18,001 nucleotides of DNA from DATNBT01 sp964579765 (GCA_964579765.1 CAZOIK010000466.1:1-18001); one strand, 5' to 3'. Shown: positions 6,719 through 15,642, counted from the stretch's first letter. Notes: a model not told the origin generated them from the sequence alone. Translations and numbers: made by a program.

Positions 6719-7996
6719 CTACTTGAATCGGACGTTCGCCGGGAACGTCCAGTGGTGTTTCGGCCGGAAGATGCCGACGTCGTGGGTGCGCGACTTCATG
6801 CGGAAGGTGTACAGCAGCCGATGATAGTCGTACGGGGCGCCGTCGCGCCGGTGGACGGCGACGTCGAGCTTGTACGTCCCATCGACGAGATCCAGGTGGT
6901 CGAGGACGAACTCGACGTCCGCCTCACCCTCGAGTCGATCGGACGTCATCTCCTCGATGGTCGTGTTCGTGCCGAAGCAGCACACGCCGTCCGCGTTGAA
7001 AATGCCGACGCCGAACACGAAATCGTCCGTCGGCGCCGCACTGCGCAGGTGGAGACGAATCGTCACGGCGTCGCCGGTGTGAAAGACGAACGACGGCGTC
7101 CCCTCGGGGCCGAGCAGTTCGACATGCGTGATTTCAATCTCGCGCGATCCCCAGCGGCCTTCCGTCGCCTGGAACATGTCGCCAACAGCGCCGGCCGCCG
7201 TCACGCTCTGCACGGCCTTCGCCGTGTCCGCCGCCATCTGCCGTCGTTCGGTCTCCTCGATGGCCGTCAAATACGCGCTGACCACCCGCTTCGGGTCGCC
7301 TTCGGCCCGCTTCTCCCCCGCTTCGAGCCAGACCGCATCGTCGCACAGGCGCTCGACCAGGCCGAGCGAGTGCGTGACGATGAGCACGGTCTTGCCGCGC
7401 CGGTGGAATTCGCTGAACTTGTCCAGACACTTGTGGGTGAAGCCTTCGTCGCCGACGGCCAGCACCTCGTCAACGAGCAGCACGTCGGGATCGACGTGAA
7501 TGGCGACGGCGAAGCCCAGGCGCATGTACATGCCCGACGAGTAGGTCTTCACCGGCGCGTCGATGAACTCGCGCACCTCGGCGAAATCGACGATGTCGTC
7601 GAAGCGCGCTTCGACCTCGCGCTTCGAGAGACCGAGCATGATGCCGTTGATGAAGACGTTCTCGCGGCCGGAGATCTCCGGGTGGAAGCCCGCGCCCAGC
7701 TCGATGAGCGCGGAGATGCGTCCGTCCACGTTCACGGTGCCGGATGTCGGCTTCGTGATGCCCGCCACCAGCTTCAGCGCCGTGCTCTTGCCCGACCCGT
7801 TGCGGCCGATCACGCCAAACGTCGATCCCTTCGCCACGGCGAACGAGACGTCCTTCAGCGCGAGAAACGCCTCGTTTGGCTGCAGGTCGCGCAGAAGGCT
7901 CCGCCGCAGCAGCGCGCTCTTCAGCGTCGCGAACTGCCGCCCGGAGTAGCGGCGATACACCTTCGAGACGTTCGCGAGCTCGATCGCGTTCGTCAC
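6719..7996 (-). CDS. Polysaccharide ABC exporter ATPase with C-terminal glycan-binding domain (Wzt-like)
   Basis: 425 residues from the GTG at 7996, which overlaps the permease TGA (GTGA, 7993-7996) and has GGAGG four bases upstream. The frame is open further upstream but that part only shadows the permease gene. Residues ~1-245 form the nucleotide-binding domain: Walker A GRNGSGKST (~64-72), the ELGAGFHPEISGREN loop typical of polysaccharide exporters, signature YSSGM, Walker B VLLVDEVLAVGD and the switch-histidine region VTHS. Residues ~270-425 form a beta-rich domain (ITHVELLGPEG, then DAVTIRLHLRS and the ending HHWTFPANVRFK), as in Wzt proteins that recognise a terminal modification on O-antigen before export. 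It powers transport of a lipid-linked glycan across the inner membrane with the adjacent permease. The symbol is withheld because the exported glycan is unknown. Confidence 0.92.
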   Translation of the reverse strand: MTNAIELANVSKVYRRYSGRQFATLKSALLRRSLLRDLQPNEAFLALKDVSFAVAKGSTFGVIGRNGSGKSTALKLVAGITKPTSGTVNVDGRISALIELGAGFHPEISGRENVFINGIMLGLSKREVEARFDDIVDFAEVREFIDAPVKTYSSGMYMRLGFAVAIHVDPDVLLVDEVLAVGDEGFTHKCLDKFSEFHRRGKTVLIVTHSLGLVERLCDDAVWLEAGEKRAEGDPKRVVSAYLTAIEETERRQMAADTAKAVQSVTAAGAVGDMFQATEGRWGSREIEITHVELLGPEGTPSFVFHTGDAVTIRLHLRSAAPTDDFVFGVGIFNADGVCCFGTNTTIEEMTSDRLEGEADVEFVLDHLDLVDGTYKLDVAVHRRDGAPYDYHRLLYTFRMKSRTHDVGIFRPKHHWTFPANVRFK

Positions 7997-8784
7997 ACCG
8001 CCTCCGCGAACGAATCGCGCAGCCGGTCGAAGAGCCAGTAGCCGCCGAGGAACACCGCCACCGACACCAGGCCGAGCAGCGCGAGCGACTGGATGTGACC
8101 GAATCGATCGAAGAAGAGAATCTCCTGGTACGACACCGCCAGGTGATAGAACGGGTTGAGCCGGAAGATCCAGAGGAAGCGCTGCACGGTCGGCAGGAAA
8201 TACGGGTAGATGATCGGCGTCGCAAAGAACCAGAGCGTCAGCAGGTTCGCGAGCAGATCCCGGATGTCTCTGAAGTGTACCGTCAGCGCCGACAACCCAA
8301 ACGCCAAGCCAAGCGTGAAAATCAACTGCACCAGGATCACGACCGGGACCCACGGCAGCGCGGCGACGTTCGGCGCGTGGCGGAACCCGATCATGAACGC
8401 GGCGAGAATCACGAGGCCGAACACGAAGTGCACCATGTTCGCCAGCACGCTGACGACGGGCAGGACTTCGGCGGGGAAGAGCACCTTCTTGATCAGATTG
8501 CCGCCGGTGATGAGCGACGACGCCGCCTCGGTCAACGACGCGGCGAACCACGTCCACGGCAATAACCCGCAGAACATGAACACGGCATACGGCCGCGTCC
8601 CCGGCGCGTCGCTCGGCATGATCGTCGTGAAGACGAACGAGTAGATCGAGAGCAGCAGCAGCGGATTGACGAACGACCAGACGAAGCCGAGCACGCTGCC
8701 GCGGTAGCGCGCCTTCAACTCGCGCGCGACCAGACTTTGGATGAGGCCGCGGTAGCGGAGAAGCTGCGACAGGTTAGAGAACAT
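7993..8784 (-). CDS. Polysaccharide/O-antigen ABC-2 export permease (Wzm-like)
   Basis: 263 residues, the usual length for ABC-2 glycan export permeases (Wzm, KpsM, TagG). The N-terminus LVARELKARYRGSVLGFVW is the conserved amphipathic entry. Six membrane segments are evident at ~30-53, 66-84, 107-132, 144-167, 178-198 and 232-252. The family motifs FRDIRDL (171-177) and LNPFYHL (209-215) are present. With the downstream ATPase it should form the inner-membrane channel for a complete polysaccharide chain. No glycosyltransferases lie beside it in this window, so the glycan must be made by genes elsewhere. The ATG at 8784 has no obvious ribosome site; the upstream 99 bp is the inverted-repeat region after atpC. 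Confidence 0.93.
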   Translation of the reverse strand: MFSNLSQLLRYRGLIQSLVARELKARYRGSVLGFVWSFVNPLLLLSIYSFVFTTIMPSDAPGTRPYAVFMFCGLLPWTWFAASLTEAASSLITGGNLIKKVLFPAEVLPVVSVLANMVHFVFGLVILAAFMIGFRHAPNVAALPWVPVVILVQLIFTLGLAFGLSALTVHFRDIRDLLANLLTLWFFATPIIYPYFLPTVQRFLWIFRLNPFYHLAVSYQEILFFDRFGHIQSLALLGLVSVAVFLGGYWLFDRLRDSFAEAV

Positions 8785-8802
8785 TGCAGGATGGCAGGAG
8801 GG

Positions 8803-8870
8803 CAGGATTGCAGAATCGGGATTGGAAATCGAGCAATTTCACAATCAATCCGGCAATCCTGTCATTCTGC
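8803..8870. repeat. Nested inverted repeats after atpC, possible transcription boundary
   Basis: The 99-bp gap between atpC and the permease gene is built of related GGATTG units. Inverted pairs nest inside one another: GCAGAAT (8810-8816) with ATTCTGC (8864-8870), GGATTG (8819-8824) with CAATCC (8846-8851), and GAAAT (8825-8829) with ATTTC (8836-8840). CAGGATTGC (8803-8811) can also pair with GCAATCCTG (8853-8861). A transcript leaving atpC could fold a long hairpin here. There is no clean U-tract, so it is not a textbook terminator. I see no convincing promoter for the export genes in the gap. Confidence 0.5.
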
Positions 8871-8883
8871 GCTTCTGCAATTG

Positions 8884-9306
8884 CTACGTTCGCATCCGAG
8901 TGCGGCTGGCCACCTGGAGACGGATCAGCGACTTGAGGAGCGCGAGGCGCGCACGCTCGAAGTCCATGTCCAGCGTTGGCCGGGCGAGACGGTCTTCGGC
9001 GCGCCGTTTGGCGGCTTCGGCGCGCGCGACGTCGATCTCGTCGGCCTTCTCGGCAATCTGCGCGAGGATCGTGACCGCGTCGGGCTGCACCTCGGCGAAG
9101 CCGAAGGCGATCATGAGGTGCACAACGTCGCTGCCGCGGCGATACCAGAGCTCGCCGGCGCCGAGCAGCGCCAGCAGCGGCGTGTGCCCCGGCAGCACGC
9201 CGAAGTAGCCGTCGGCACCCGGGATCTCGACCTCGTCCACGGTCTCGTCCACGAGCGCCTTGTCGGCGGACACGATCTGCAGACGCATCTGCGTCGGTAA
9301 CGCCAT
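8884..9306 (-). CDS. atpC: ATP synthase F1 epsilon subunit
   Basis: 140 residues, the usual epsilon length. The N-terminal beta-sandwich (~8-90) carries the family pattern ADKALVDETVDEVEIPGADG and YFGVLPGHTPLLALLGAGE. The C-terminal helical hairpin (~95-140) has the alternating Ala/Arg/Glu pattern (VARAEAAKRRAEDRL) used for regulatory contact with the beta subunits. It sits in the central stalk, links gamma to the c-ring and inhibits ATP hydrolysis. The ATG at 9306 follows the atpD stop by 6 bp; the ribosome site is weak. It ends the atp operon. Confidence 0.96.
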   Translation of the reverse strand: MALPTQMRLQIVSADKALVDETVDEVEIPGADGYFGVLPGHTPLLALLGAGELWYRRGSDVVHLMIAFGFAEVQPDAVTILAQIAEKADEIDVARAEAAKRRAEDRLARPTLDMDFERARLALLKSLIRLQVASRTRMRT

Positions 9307-9312
9307 CGCCCG

Positions 9313-10758
9313 CTACGCCGCCTGCCGCTTCTTGAAGCGCTCGACGACCTCGTCGATCGACCCGACCAGATAGAAGTCCTGCTCCGGAATCTCGTCGTGC
9401 TTGCCTTCGACGATCTCCTTGAAGCCCCGGATGGTGTCGGCAATCGGCACGTACTTGCCCTCGAGCCCCGTGAACTGCTGCGCCACGAAGAACGGCTGCG
9501 ACAGGAACTTCTGGATCTTGCGCGCGCGCGACACGGTGAGCTTGTCGTCTTCAGAGAGCTCGTCGATGCCGAGAATCGCGATGATGTCCTGCAGGTCCTT
9601 GTAGCGCTGCAGGATCTGCTTGACGGCGCGCGCGACGCGGTAGTGTTCTTCGCCGATGATGCGCGGGTCGAGGATGCGCGACGAGGACGCCAGCGGATCC
9701 ACCGCCGGATAGATGCCGAGCTCCGCGATCTGCCGCGACAGGTTGGTCGTCGCGTCCAGATGCGCGAACGTCGTCGCCGGCGCGGGATCTGTGTAGTCGT
9801 CGGCCGGCACGTAAATCGCCTGCACCGACGTAATCGATCCCTTCTTCGTGGACGTGATGCGCTCCTGCATCTGGCCCATTTCGCTGAGCAGCGTCGGCTG
9901 GTAGCCGACGGCCGACGGCATGCGCCCGAGCAGCGCGGACACTTCCGAGCCGGCCTGCGTGAAGCGGAACACGTTGTCGATGAACAGCAGCACGTCCTTG
10001 CCTTCGCCGTCGCGGAAGTACTCGGCGACCGTGAGGGCCGACAGACCGACGCGCAGGCGGGCGCCCGGCGGCTCGGTCATCTGTCCGTAGACGAGCGCGG
10101 CGCGCGACTTGGCGAAATCCTGCGTGTTGACGACGCCGCTCTCCTGGAACTCGAGCCAGAGGTCGTTGCCTTCGCGGGTGCGTTCGCCGACGCCGCCGAA
10201 CACCGACACGCCGCCGTGCTTCATGGCGATGTTGTTGATCAGCTCCATGATGACGACGGTCTTACCGACGCCGGCGCCGCCGAACAAGCCGATCTTGCCG
10301 CCCTGCAGGTACGGTTCGAGCAGGTCGATGACCTTGATGCCCGTTTCGAACATCTTCAGTTCGGTTGACTGGTCCTCGAGGCTCGGCGCCGGGCGGTGAA
10401 TGGGCCAGTGCTCCTTCGTCTTGAGCGGGCGATCCGGAAAGTCCACCGGCTCGCCGAGGACGTTGAGCACGCGGCCGAGCGTCTCGGGACCGACGGGCAC
10501 CTCGATCGGGTGGCCCAGATCGGTGACCGCCATGCCGCGCTGCATACCGTCGGTCGGCTTCATCGCGACCGCGCGGACGCGGTTCTCACCGAGATGCTGC
10601 TCGACCTCGCAGACGACATCGAGGACGGCGCCGCCGCTCTTGCCGTCCGACACGACGCGGAGCGCGTGGTAGATTTCCGGCAGATGCCCCGCTTCGAACT
10701 CCACGTCGATGACGGGTCCAATCACCTGGACGATTTTGCCGACATTCTTCTCAGCCAT
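9313..10758 (-). CDS. atpD: ATP synthase F1 beta subunit (catalytic)
   Basis: 481 residues, standard length. Walker A GGAGVGKT lies at 160-167, the catalytic glutamate in GERTREGNDL (~191-200), Walker B in VLLFIDNVFRF, and the DELSEDDK motif near ~400 marks the C-terminal lever. It forms the catalytic sites of the F1 hexamer with alpha. The ATG at 10758 is preceded by AGGG about seven bases upstream, and that sequence is the last unit of a GGGATT tandem repeat filling the whole atpG-atpD gap. Product and start are secure. Confidence 0.98.
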   Translation of the reverse strand: MAEKNVGKIVQVIGPVIDVEFEAGHLPEIYHALRVVSDGKSGGAVLDVVCEVEQHLGENRVRAVAMKPTDGMQRGMAVTDLGHPIEVPVGPETLGRVLNVLGEPVDFPDRPLKTKEHWPIHRPAPSLEDQSTELKMFETGIKVIDLLEPYLQGGKIGLFGGAGVGKTVVIMELINNIAMKHGGVSVFGGVGERTREGNDLWLEFQESGVVNTQDFAKSRAALVYGQMTEPPGARLRVGLSALTVAEYFRDGEGKDVLLFIDNVFRFTQAGSEVSALLGRMPSAVGYQPTLLSEMGQMQERITSTKKGSITSVQAIYVPADDYTDPAPATTFAHLDATTNLSRQIAELGIYPAVDPLASSSRILDPRIIGEEHYRVARAVKQILQRYKDLQDIIAILGIDELSEDDKLTVSRARKIQKFLSQPFFVAQQFTGLEGKYVPIADTIRGFKEIVEGKHDEIPEQDFYLVGSIDEVVERFKKRQAA

Positions 10759-10759
10759 G

Positions 10760-10780
10760 CGAATCCCTAATCCCTAATCC
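10760..10780 (-). repeat. Three tandem GGGATT(A/C) units supplying the atpD ribosome site
   Basis: The 27-bp atpG-atpD gap reads on the minus strand as CGAC, then GGGATTA twice, then GGGATTC, then GC and the atpD ATG. The last two units contain AGGG, so the repeat doubles as the Shine-Dalgarno sequence, with about seven bases to the start. The period is seven bases. Copy-number change here would alter the number and spacing of ribosome-site-like sequences ahead of atpD. Confidence 0.7.
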
Positions 10781-10785
10781 CGTCG

Positions 10786-11676
10786 CTATAACGCCTGAGC
10801 GCCCGATACCACTTCGATGATTTCGCGCGTGATTGCCGCCTGGCGGACTTTGTTCATATAGAGCGTCAGGCTCGCAATCATGTCCGCCGAATTCTTGGTC
10901 GCCGTATCCATCGCGGTCATCTGCGCCGCGAAGAAGGCGGCATTGCTCTCGAGCAACGCGCGGTACACCTGAACTTCCACGTAGCGCGGCAGCAGCTGGT
11001 CGAAGATCTCGTGCGCCGACGGCGCGTACAGGTAGTCCACGTGGCCGATCTGATTGGCCTCGACCTTCGCCGTGCTCGCCGCCGACTCCACGGCGTCGCG
11101 CGCGATGGGCAGCAGCTGCTGGACGACCACCTTCTGCGAAATCACCGACCGGAACTCGTTGTAGATCAGCATCACGCGATCGACGTCGCCCTTGACGAAG
11201 ACGTCCATCGCCGTCTGCGCGATCTGCTGCGCGTCCTGATACTTCAGCTTCTGGAAGATCCCGACCTGATCGAACGCGATCGTGAACCCGCGGCGGCCGA
11301 AGAAATCGCGAGCCTTGCGACCCACCAGCCCGAGCGCGCATGGCTGCTCGCTTCCGAGCACGAACGCGCTGGCGGCTTTGATGATGTTCGTGTTGAAGCT
11401 GCCGCAGAGCCCCTTGTCGGCCGAGACGACGATCACGAGCGTCTTGCTCTCGGGCCCCGGCTCACGCACGGTGAGGAGGGGATGCGCCGTCGAGCCGACG
11501 CGCGACGCCACGCTGCCGAGCACGCGCTGCATCTGCTGCGCGTACGGGCGCGCCGACGTGATGCGCTCCTGCGCGCGCCGCAGCTTCGACGCGGCGACCA
11601 TCTTCATCGCCTTCGTGATCTGCTGCGTGTTCTTGACCGCGCGCACGCGGCGCCGCAAGTCGATCAGTGACGGCAT
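10786..11676 (-). CDS. atpG: ATP synthase F1 gamma subunit (rotor shaft)
   Basis: 296 residues, normal for gamma. The N-terminus LRRRVRAVKNTQQITKAMKMVAASKLRRAQ and the C-terminus LYMNKVRQAAITREIIEVVSGAQAL are the two conserved helices that form the coiled-coil shaft inside the alpha/beta hexamer. The middle carries the expected Rossmann-like domain (LVIVVSADKGLCGSFN). The ATG at 11676 lies three bases after the atpA TAA, so translation is probably coupled; no clear ribosome site is seen. Confidence 0.97.
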   Translation of the reverse strand: MPSLIDLRRRVRAVKNTQQITKAMKMVAASKLRRAQERITSARPYAQQMQRVLGSVASRVGSTAHPLLTVREPGPESKTLVIVVSADKGLCGSFNTNIIKAASAFVLGSEQPCALGLVGRKARDFFGRRGFTIAFDQVGIFQKLKYQDAQQIAQTAMDVFVKGDVDRVMLIYNEFRSVISQKVVVQQLLPIARDAVESAASTAKVEANQIGHVDYLYAPSAHEIFDQLLPRYVEVQVYRALLESNAAFFAAQMTAMDTATKNSADMIASLTLYMNKVRQAAITREIIEVVSGAQAL

Positions 11677-11679
11677 ACG

Positions 11680-13206
<1,527 letters not shown>

Positions 13207-13222
13207 TGTTCACTCCGGGGCG

Positions 13223-13765
13223 CTACTCTTGCAGTCGCTCCCGCATCTTTTCCAGTTGCCGCATGACGCTGCCGTCGTAGATCGTGCTGCCGATGCGTGT
13301 GACCACACCGCCGATGATCGCGGGATCGACGTTCGCCGACAGCGTGACCGTGCGTCCCGACGCGCGCGCGAGGCTCGTCTCGATCGCCTTCACGTGCTCC
13401 TGCGACAACGGGGTCGTCGTCGTGATTTCGGCGCGCACGATGTGGCGATAGTCGAGCAGACGTTCGCGATACGACGCGAGCAGATCGGGCAGCAGCACCA
13501 GGCGATCGCGTTCGGCGAGCAGCCCCAGGAGCTTCGCCACCATCGGCAGCAACTGACCGCGCGAGGTCAGGGCGTCCATCGCGGCGCGTTTGCGCGGGAC
13601 CGGCACGACGGGGTTGAGCAGCGCCTGCGAGAGCGGCTTGTGCTGCGCAAGAAGCTCGACGATCGACCCGAGCTCGCGCTCGACGCGATCGAGATCGGCC
13701 TTCTCTTTGATCGCGACGTCCAGCAGGGCGCGGGCGTAGCGGGTTGCGGCGGTTCTATTGGTCAT
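13223..13765 (-). CDS. atpH: ATP synthase delta subunit (stator)
   Basis: 180 residues, the usual delta/OSCP length. The N-terminal helical domain starts RYARALLDVAIKEKADLDRVERELGS. The C-terminal hallmark IIGGVVTRIGSTIYDGSVMRQLEKMRERL is present, seen here as IIGGVV then IYDGSVMRQL. Delta clamps the top of F1 to the b-subunit stalk. It is the first gene of this atp operon. Upstream lies parB rather than the usual atpF (b subunit), so the F0 sector is encoded elsewhere. A promoter candidate is in the 90-bp gap upstream. No strong ribosome site is seen before the ATG. Confidence 0.96.
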   Translation of the reverse strand: MTNRTAATRYARALLDVAIKEKADLDRVERELGSIVELLAQHKPLSQALLNPVVPVPRKRAAMDALTSRGQLLPMVAKLLGLLAERDRLVLLPDLLASYRERLLDYRHIVRAEITTTTPLSQEHVKAIETSLARASGRTVTLSANVDPAIIGGVVTRIGSTIYDGSVMRQLEKMRERLQE

Positions 13766-13803
13766 CTTGAGAGCTTGCGCCGAATTTCACAAGCTAACTG
13801 TCA

Positions 13804-13832
13804 ATCTTATTACGGACGCTTACGAACCTCAA
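13804..13832 (-). promoter_or_regulatory. Candidate sigma-70 promoter of the atpHAGDC operon
   Basis: Reading the minus strand, TTGAGG (13827-13832) and TAAGAT (13804-13809) are separated by exactly 17 bases. Each matches four of six consensus positions. This AT-rich stretch stands out in a GC-rich region and would give a leader of about 30 bases before atpH. An overlapping TTGACA (13799-13804) lacks a good -10 partner. The match is by eye and the organism's promoter consensus is unknown. Confidence 0.4.
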
Positions 13833-13855
13833 CATCTAATAAACGGCGCGCCCGG

Positions 13856-14716
13856 CTAATTTCGCGCGGTCAGCTGCTCATAGAGCCGGATGAGCTCGTC
13901 TTCAGACCCGAAATCGATTTCGATGCGGCCTCGAGGCCCGCTGCGTACGATCCGGACGCGGGTGCCCAGCACCAGACGCAGCCGATCTTCGGCGGCCCGG
14001 GTGTGGACATCGACCGGCTTTGGGGCGGGCTGAGCTGCCGGGGAACCCTGCTCGCCGAGCTTCTTGACCAGCGACTCGGTCTCGCGCACCGAGAGACTTC
14101 GGGCGATGACGTCGCGCGCGGCGGCGCGCTGATCCGCTTCGTTCGGCAGGGTGAGCAGCGCGCGGGCATGTCCCGTCGAGAGGCGTCCCGACGCGAGCTC
14201 GGCCCGCACTTCCTCGGGCAGGCGCAGCAACCGGATCATGTTCGCGACGGTCGCGCGATCCTTGCCGACGGCGGAGGCGATCGCCTCCTGCGTCAGATGG
14301 AATTCATCCGCGAGGCGGCGGTAGGCGATGGCTTCCTCGATCGGATTCAAGTTTTCGCGCTGGATGTTCTCGACGAGCGCCATCTCGAGCAGCGACTTGT
14401 CGTCGCCGGTTGCGACCTCGCGGACGACGACCGGGACGCGAAGCAGTCCGGCCATCTTCGCGGCACGCCAGCGGCGCTCGCCGGCGATGATCTGGAAGCG
14501 ATCGCCCGTCCTGTGGACCACGATCGGCTGGATGATCCCGTTGGCGACGATCGAGCGGGAGAGATCTTCAAGGGCGGCTGCGTCCATGGCGCCGCGCGGC
14601 TGCAGCGCATTCGGCGAAAGCCGATCGATGTCGATTTCCACCGGGGCGATGCGCGGCTCCGGCGCGTCGGGGATGAGGGCGCTCAGGCCCTTGCCGAGAG
14701 CGGGACGTTTCTCCAT
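13856..14716 (-). CDS. parB: Chromosome partitioning protein ParB
   Basis: 286 residues from the ATG at 14716, chosen because GGAG lies five bases upstream and MEKRPALGKGLSALI is the canonical ParB opening. An in-frame ATG at 14734 would overlap the parA stop (ATGA) and add six residues. ParB is a CTP-dependent DNA clamp that loads at parS and spreads. Visible parts are the CTP-binding boxes (LSPNALQPRGAMD, IIQPIVV, IIAGERRWRA), the parS-reading helix-turn-helix (LTQEAIASAVGKDRATVANMIRLLRLP) and a C-terminal dimer domain (~235-286) ending DELIRLYEQLTARN. It is co-transcribed with parA, and a parS site lies about 0.9 kb away, on the far side of parA. Confidence 0.97.
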   Translation of the reverse strand: MEKRPALGKGLSALIPDAPEPRIAPVEIDIDRLSPNALQPRGAMDAAALEDLSRSIVANGIIQPIVVHRTGDRFQIIAGERRWRAAKMAGLLRVPVVVREVATGDDKSLLEMALVENIQRENLNPIEEAIAYRRLADEFHLTQEAIASAVGKDRATVANMIRLLRLPEEVRAELASGRLSTGHARALLTLPNEADQRAAARDVIARSLSVRETESLVKKLGEQGSPAAQPAPKPVDVHTRAAEDRLRLVLGTRVRIVRSGPRGRIEIDFGSEDELIRLYEQLTARN

Positions 14717-14730
14717 GCGTTCTCCAGGCG

Positions 14731-15519
14731 TCATGCCGCCGGCGCGGCCGAACGGGCGAGCACTTCGCGCGCGAGCGCGAGGTACGCTTCTGCGCCGCGC
14801 GACTTCACGTCGTACAGAATCACGGGCATGCCATGACTCGGCGCTTCGCCGAGCCGTACGTTGCGCGGAATGACGGTCTGATACACCTTCTCTTTGAAGA
14901 ACTGCCGGACGTCATTCGCGACCTGCTGTCCAAGATTCGTCCGCTCGTCGAACATCGTCAGCAGCACGCCTTCGATGTCGAGCGACGGGTTCAGGCCCGC
15001 GCGCACGCGCTTCATCGTTCCGACGAGATCCGCGAGGCCCTCGAGCGCGAAGTACTCGCAGTGGAGCGGGATGAGCACGGCGTCGGCGGCAACGAGCGCG
15101 TTCAAGGTGAGCAAGCCGAGCGACGGCGGGCAGTCGATCAGGATGTAGTCGAATTCGTGGCGCACGTCCGCGAGCAGCGTCCGCAACCGCTCTTCGCGGC
15201 GGGCGAGCGTGACGAGCTCGATCTCGGCGCCAGTCAGATTCCGATCCGCAGGAAGCAGCTTCATCCGATCGACGCCGGTCGCGATCATGTACGGACGGCA
15301 GTCTGCTGTCGGCTCGCTCGTCGTCAACGCGTCGTAGATCGTGCCGCGATCCGCCGATCTGCCTTTCTGTCCGACGCCGCTCGTGAGGTTGCCTTGGGGA
15401 TCGACGTCCACGAGCAGGACGCGCTGGTCGGCCAGGGCGAGGGAGGCTGCAAGATTGATAGTGGTCGTGGTCTTGCCCACGCCACCCTTCTGATTGGCAA
15501 CAGCTACAACTCGCGCCAT
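14731..15519 (-). CDS. parA: Chromosome partitioning ATPase ParA (Soj)
   Basis: 262 residues, a chromosomal-type ParA without the N-terminal DNA-binding extension seen on plasmid ParA. The deviant Walker A KGGVGKTTT is at ~11-19, Walker A' region VDVDPQGNLTSGVG follows, and DCPPSLGLLTLNAL is the Walker B region. It binds DNA non-specifically as an ATP dimer and pulls ParB-parS complexes apart. The ATG at 15519 has no clear ribosome site; the upstream 123 bp holds parS and a promoter candidate. The stop overlaps the alternative upstream parB ATG. Confidence 0.97.
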   Translation of the reverse strand: MARVVAVANQKGGVGKTTTTINLAASLALADQRVLLVDVDPQGNLTSGVGQKGRSADRGTIYDALTTSEPTADCRPYMIATGVDRMKLLPADRNLTGAEIELVTLARREERLRTLLADVRHEFDYILIDCPPSLGLLTLNALVAADAVLIPLHCEYFALEGLADLVGTMKRVRAGLNPSLDIEGVLLTMFDERTNLGQQVANDVRQFFKEKVYQTVIPRNVRLGEAPSHGMPVILYDVKSRGAEAYLALAREVLARSAAPAA

Positions 15520-15549
15520 TTGGTCAAATAGCAGAAATAGCGATTCGCT

Positions 15550-15580
15550 TGAGGATTAGATTGGCGAACTGAGGATAGAT
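15550..15580. repeat. Direct repeat over the parA promoter -10 region
   Basis: TGAGGATTAGAT (15550-15561) and TGAGGATAGAT (15570-15580) are near-identical and start 20 bp apart, about two helical turns. The second copy contains the complement of the proposed -10 box. Such spacing is typical of a dimeric regulator's half-sites, but no regulator can be named. Confidence 0.4.
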
Positions 15581-15600
15581 GACGCGTCGGCGCACGTCAA
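15572..15600 (-). promoter_or_regulatory. Candidate sigma-70 promoter of parAB
   Basis: On the minus strand, TTGACG (15595-15600, five of six matches) and TATCCT (15572-15577, four of six) are separated by 17 bases. It lies 17 bp from the parS core and about 50 bases before the parA ATG, so ParB loaded at parS could cover it and repress parAB. Confidence 0.45.
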
Positions 15601-15617
15601 TGCCGCACCTTGCCTGA

Positions 15618-15633
15618 CGTTTCACGTGAAACG
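15618..15633. promoter_or_regulatory. parS centromere site (ParB binding)
   Basis: CGTTTCACGTGAAACG is a perfect 16-bp palindrome centred on CACGTG. It matches the widely conserved chromosomal parS (TGTTTCACGTGAAACA) at all positions except the two outermost. It is flanked by further inverted arms, CCTGA (15613-15617) and TCAGG (15635-15639). It sits between rsmG and parA, the classic position. The extended dyad could also form a hairpin at the 3' end of the rsmG message. Confidence 0.93.
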
Positions 15634-15642
15634 TTCAGGTGC

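Noticed and set aside
7997..8557. N-terminal extension of the ABC ATPase to a 612-residue protein
   Set aside because: The extension only overlaps the permease gene in another frame, looks like a shadow, and a GTG with a good ribosome site at 7996 gives a normal-sized ATPase.
6710..8784. A complete O-antigen biosynthesis cluster
   Set aside because: Only the exporter pair and rfaE2 are present; there are no glycosyltransferases, epimerases or polymerase genes in the window.
13772..13795. AGCTTG/CAAGCT inverted repeat before atpH as a regulatory hairpin or riboswitch
   Set aside because: Only six base pairs with a 12-base loop; it matches no riboswitch class I know and is within chance expectation.
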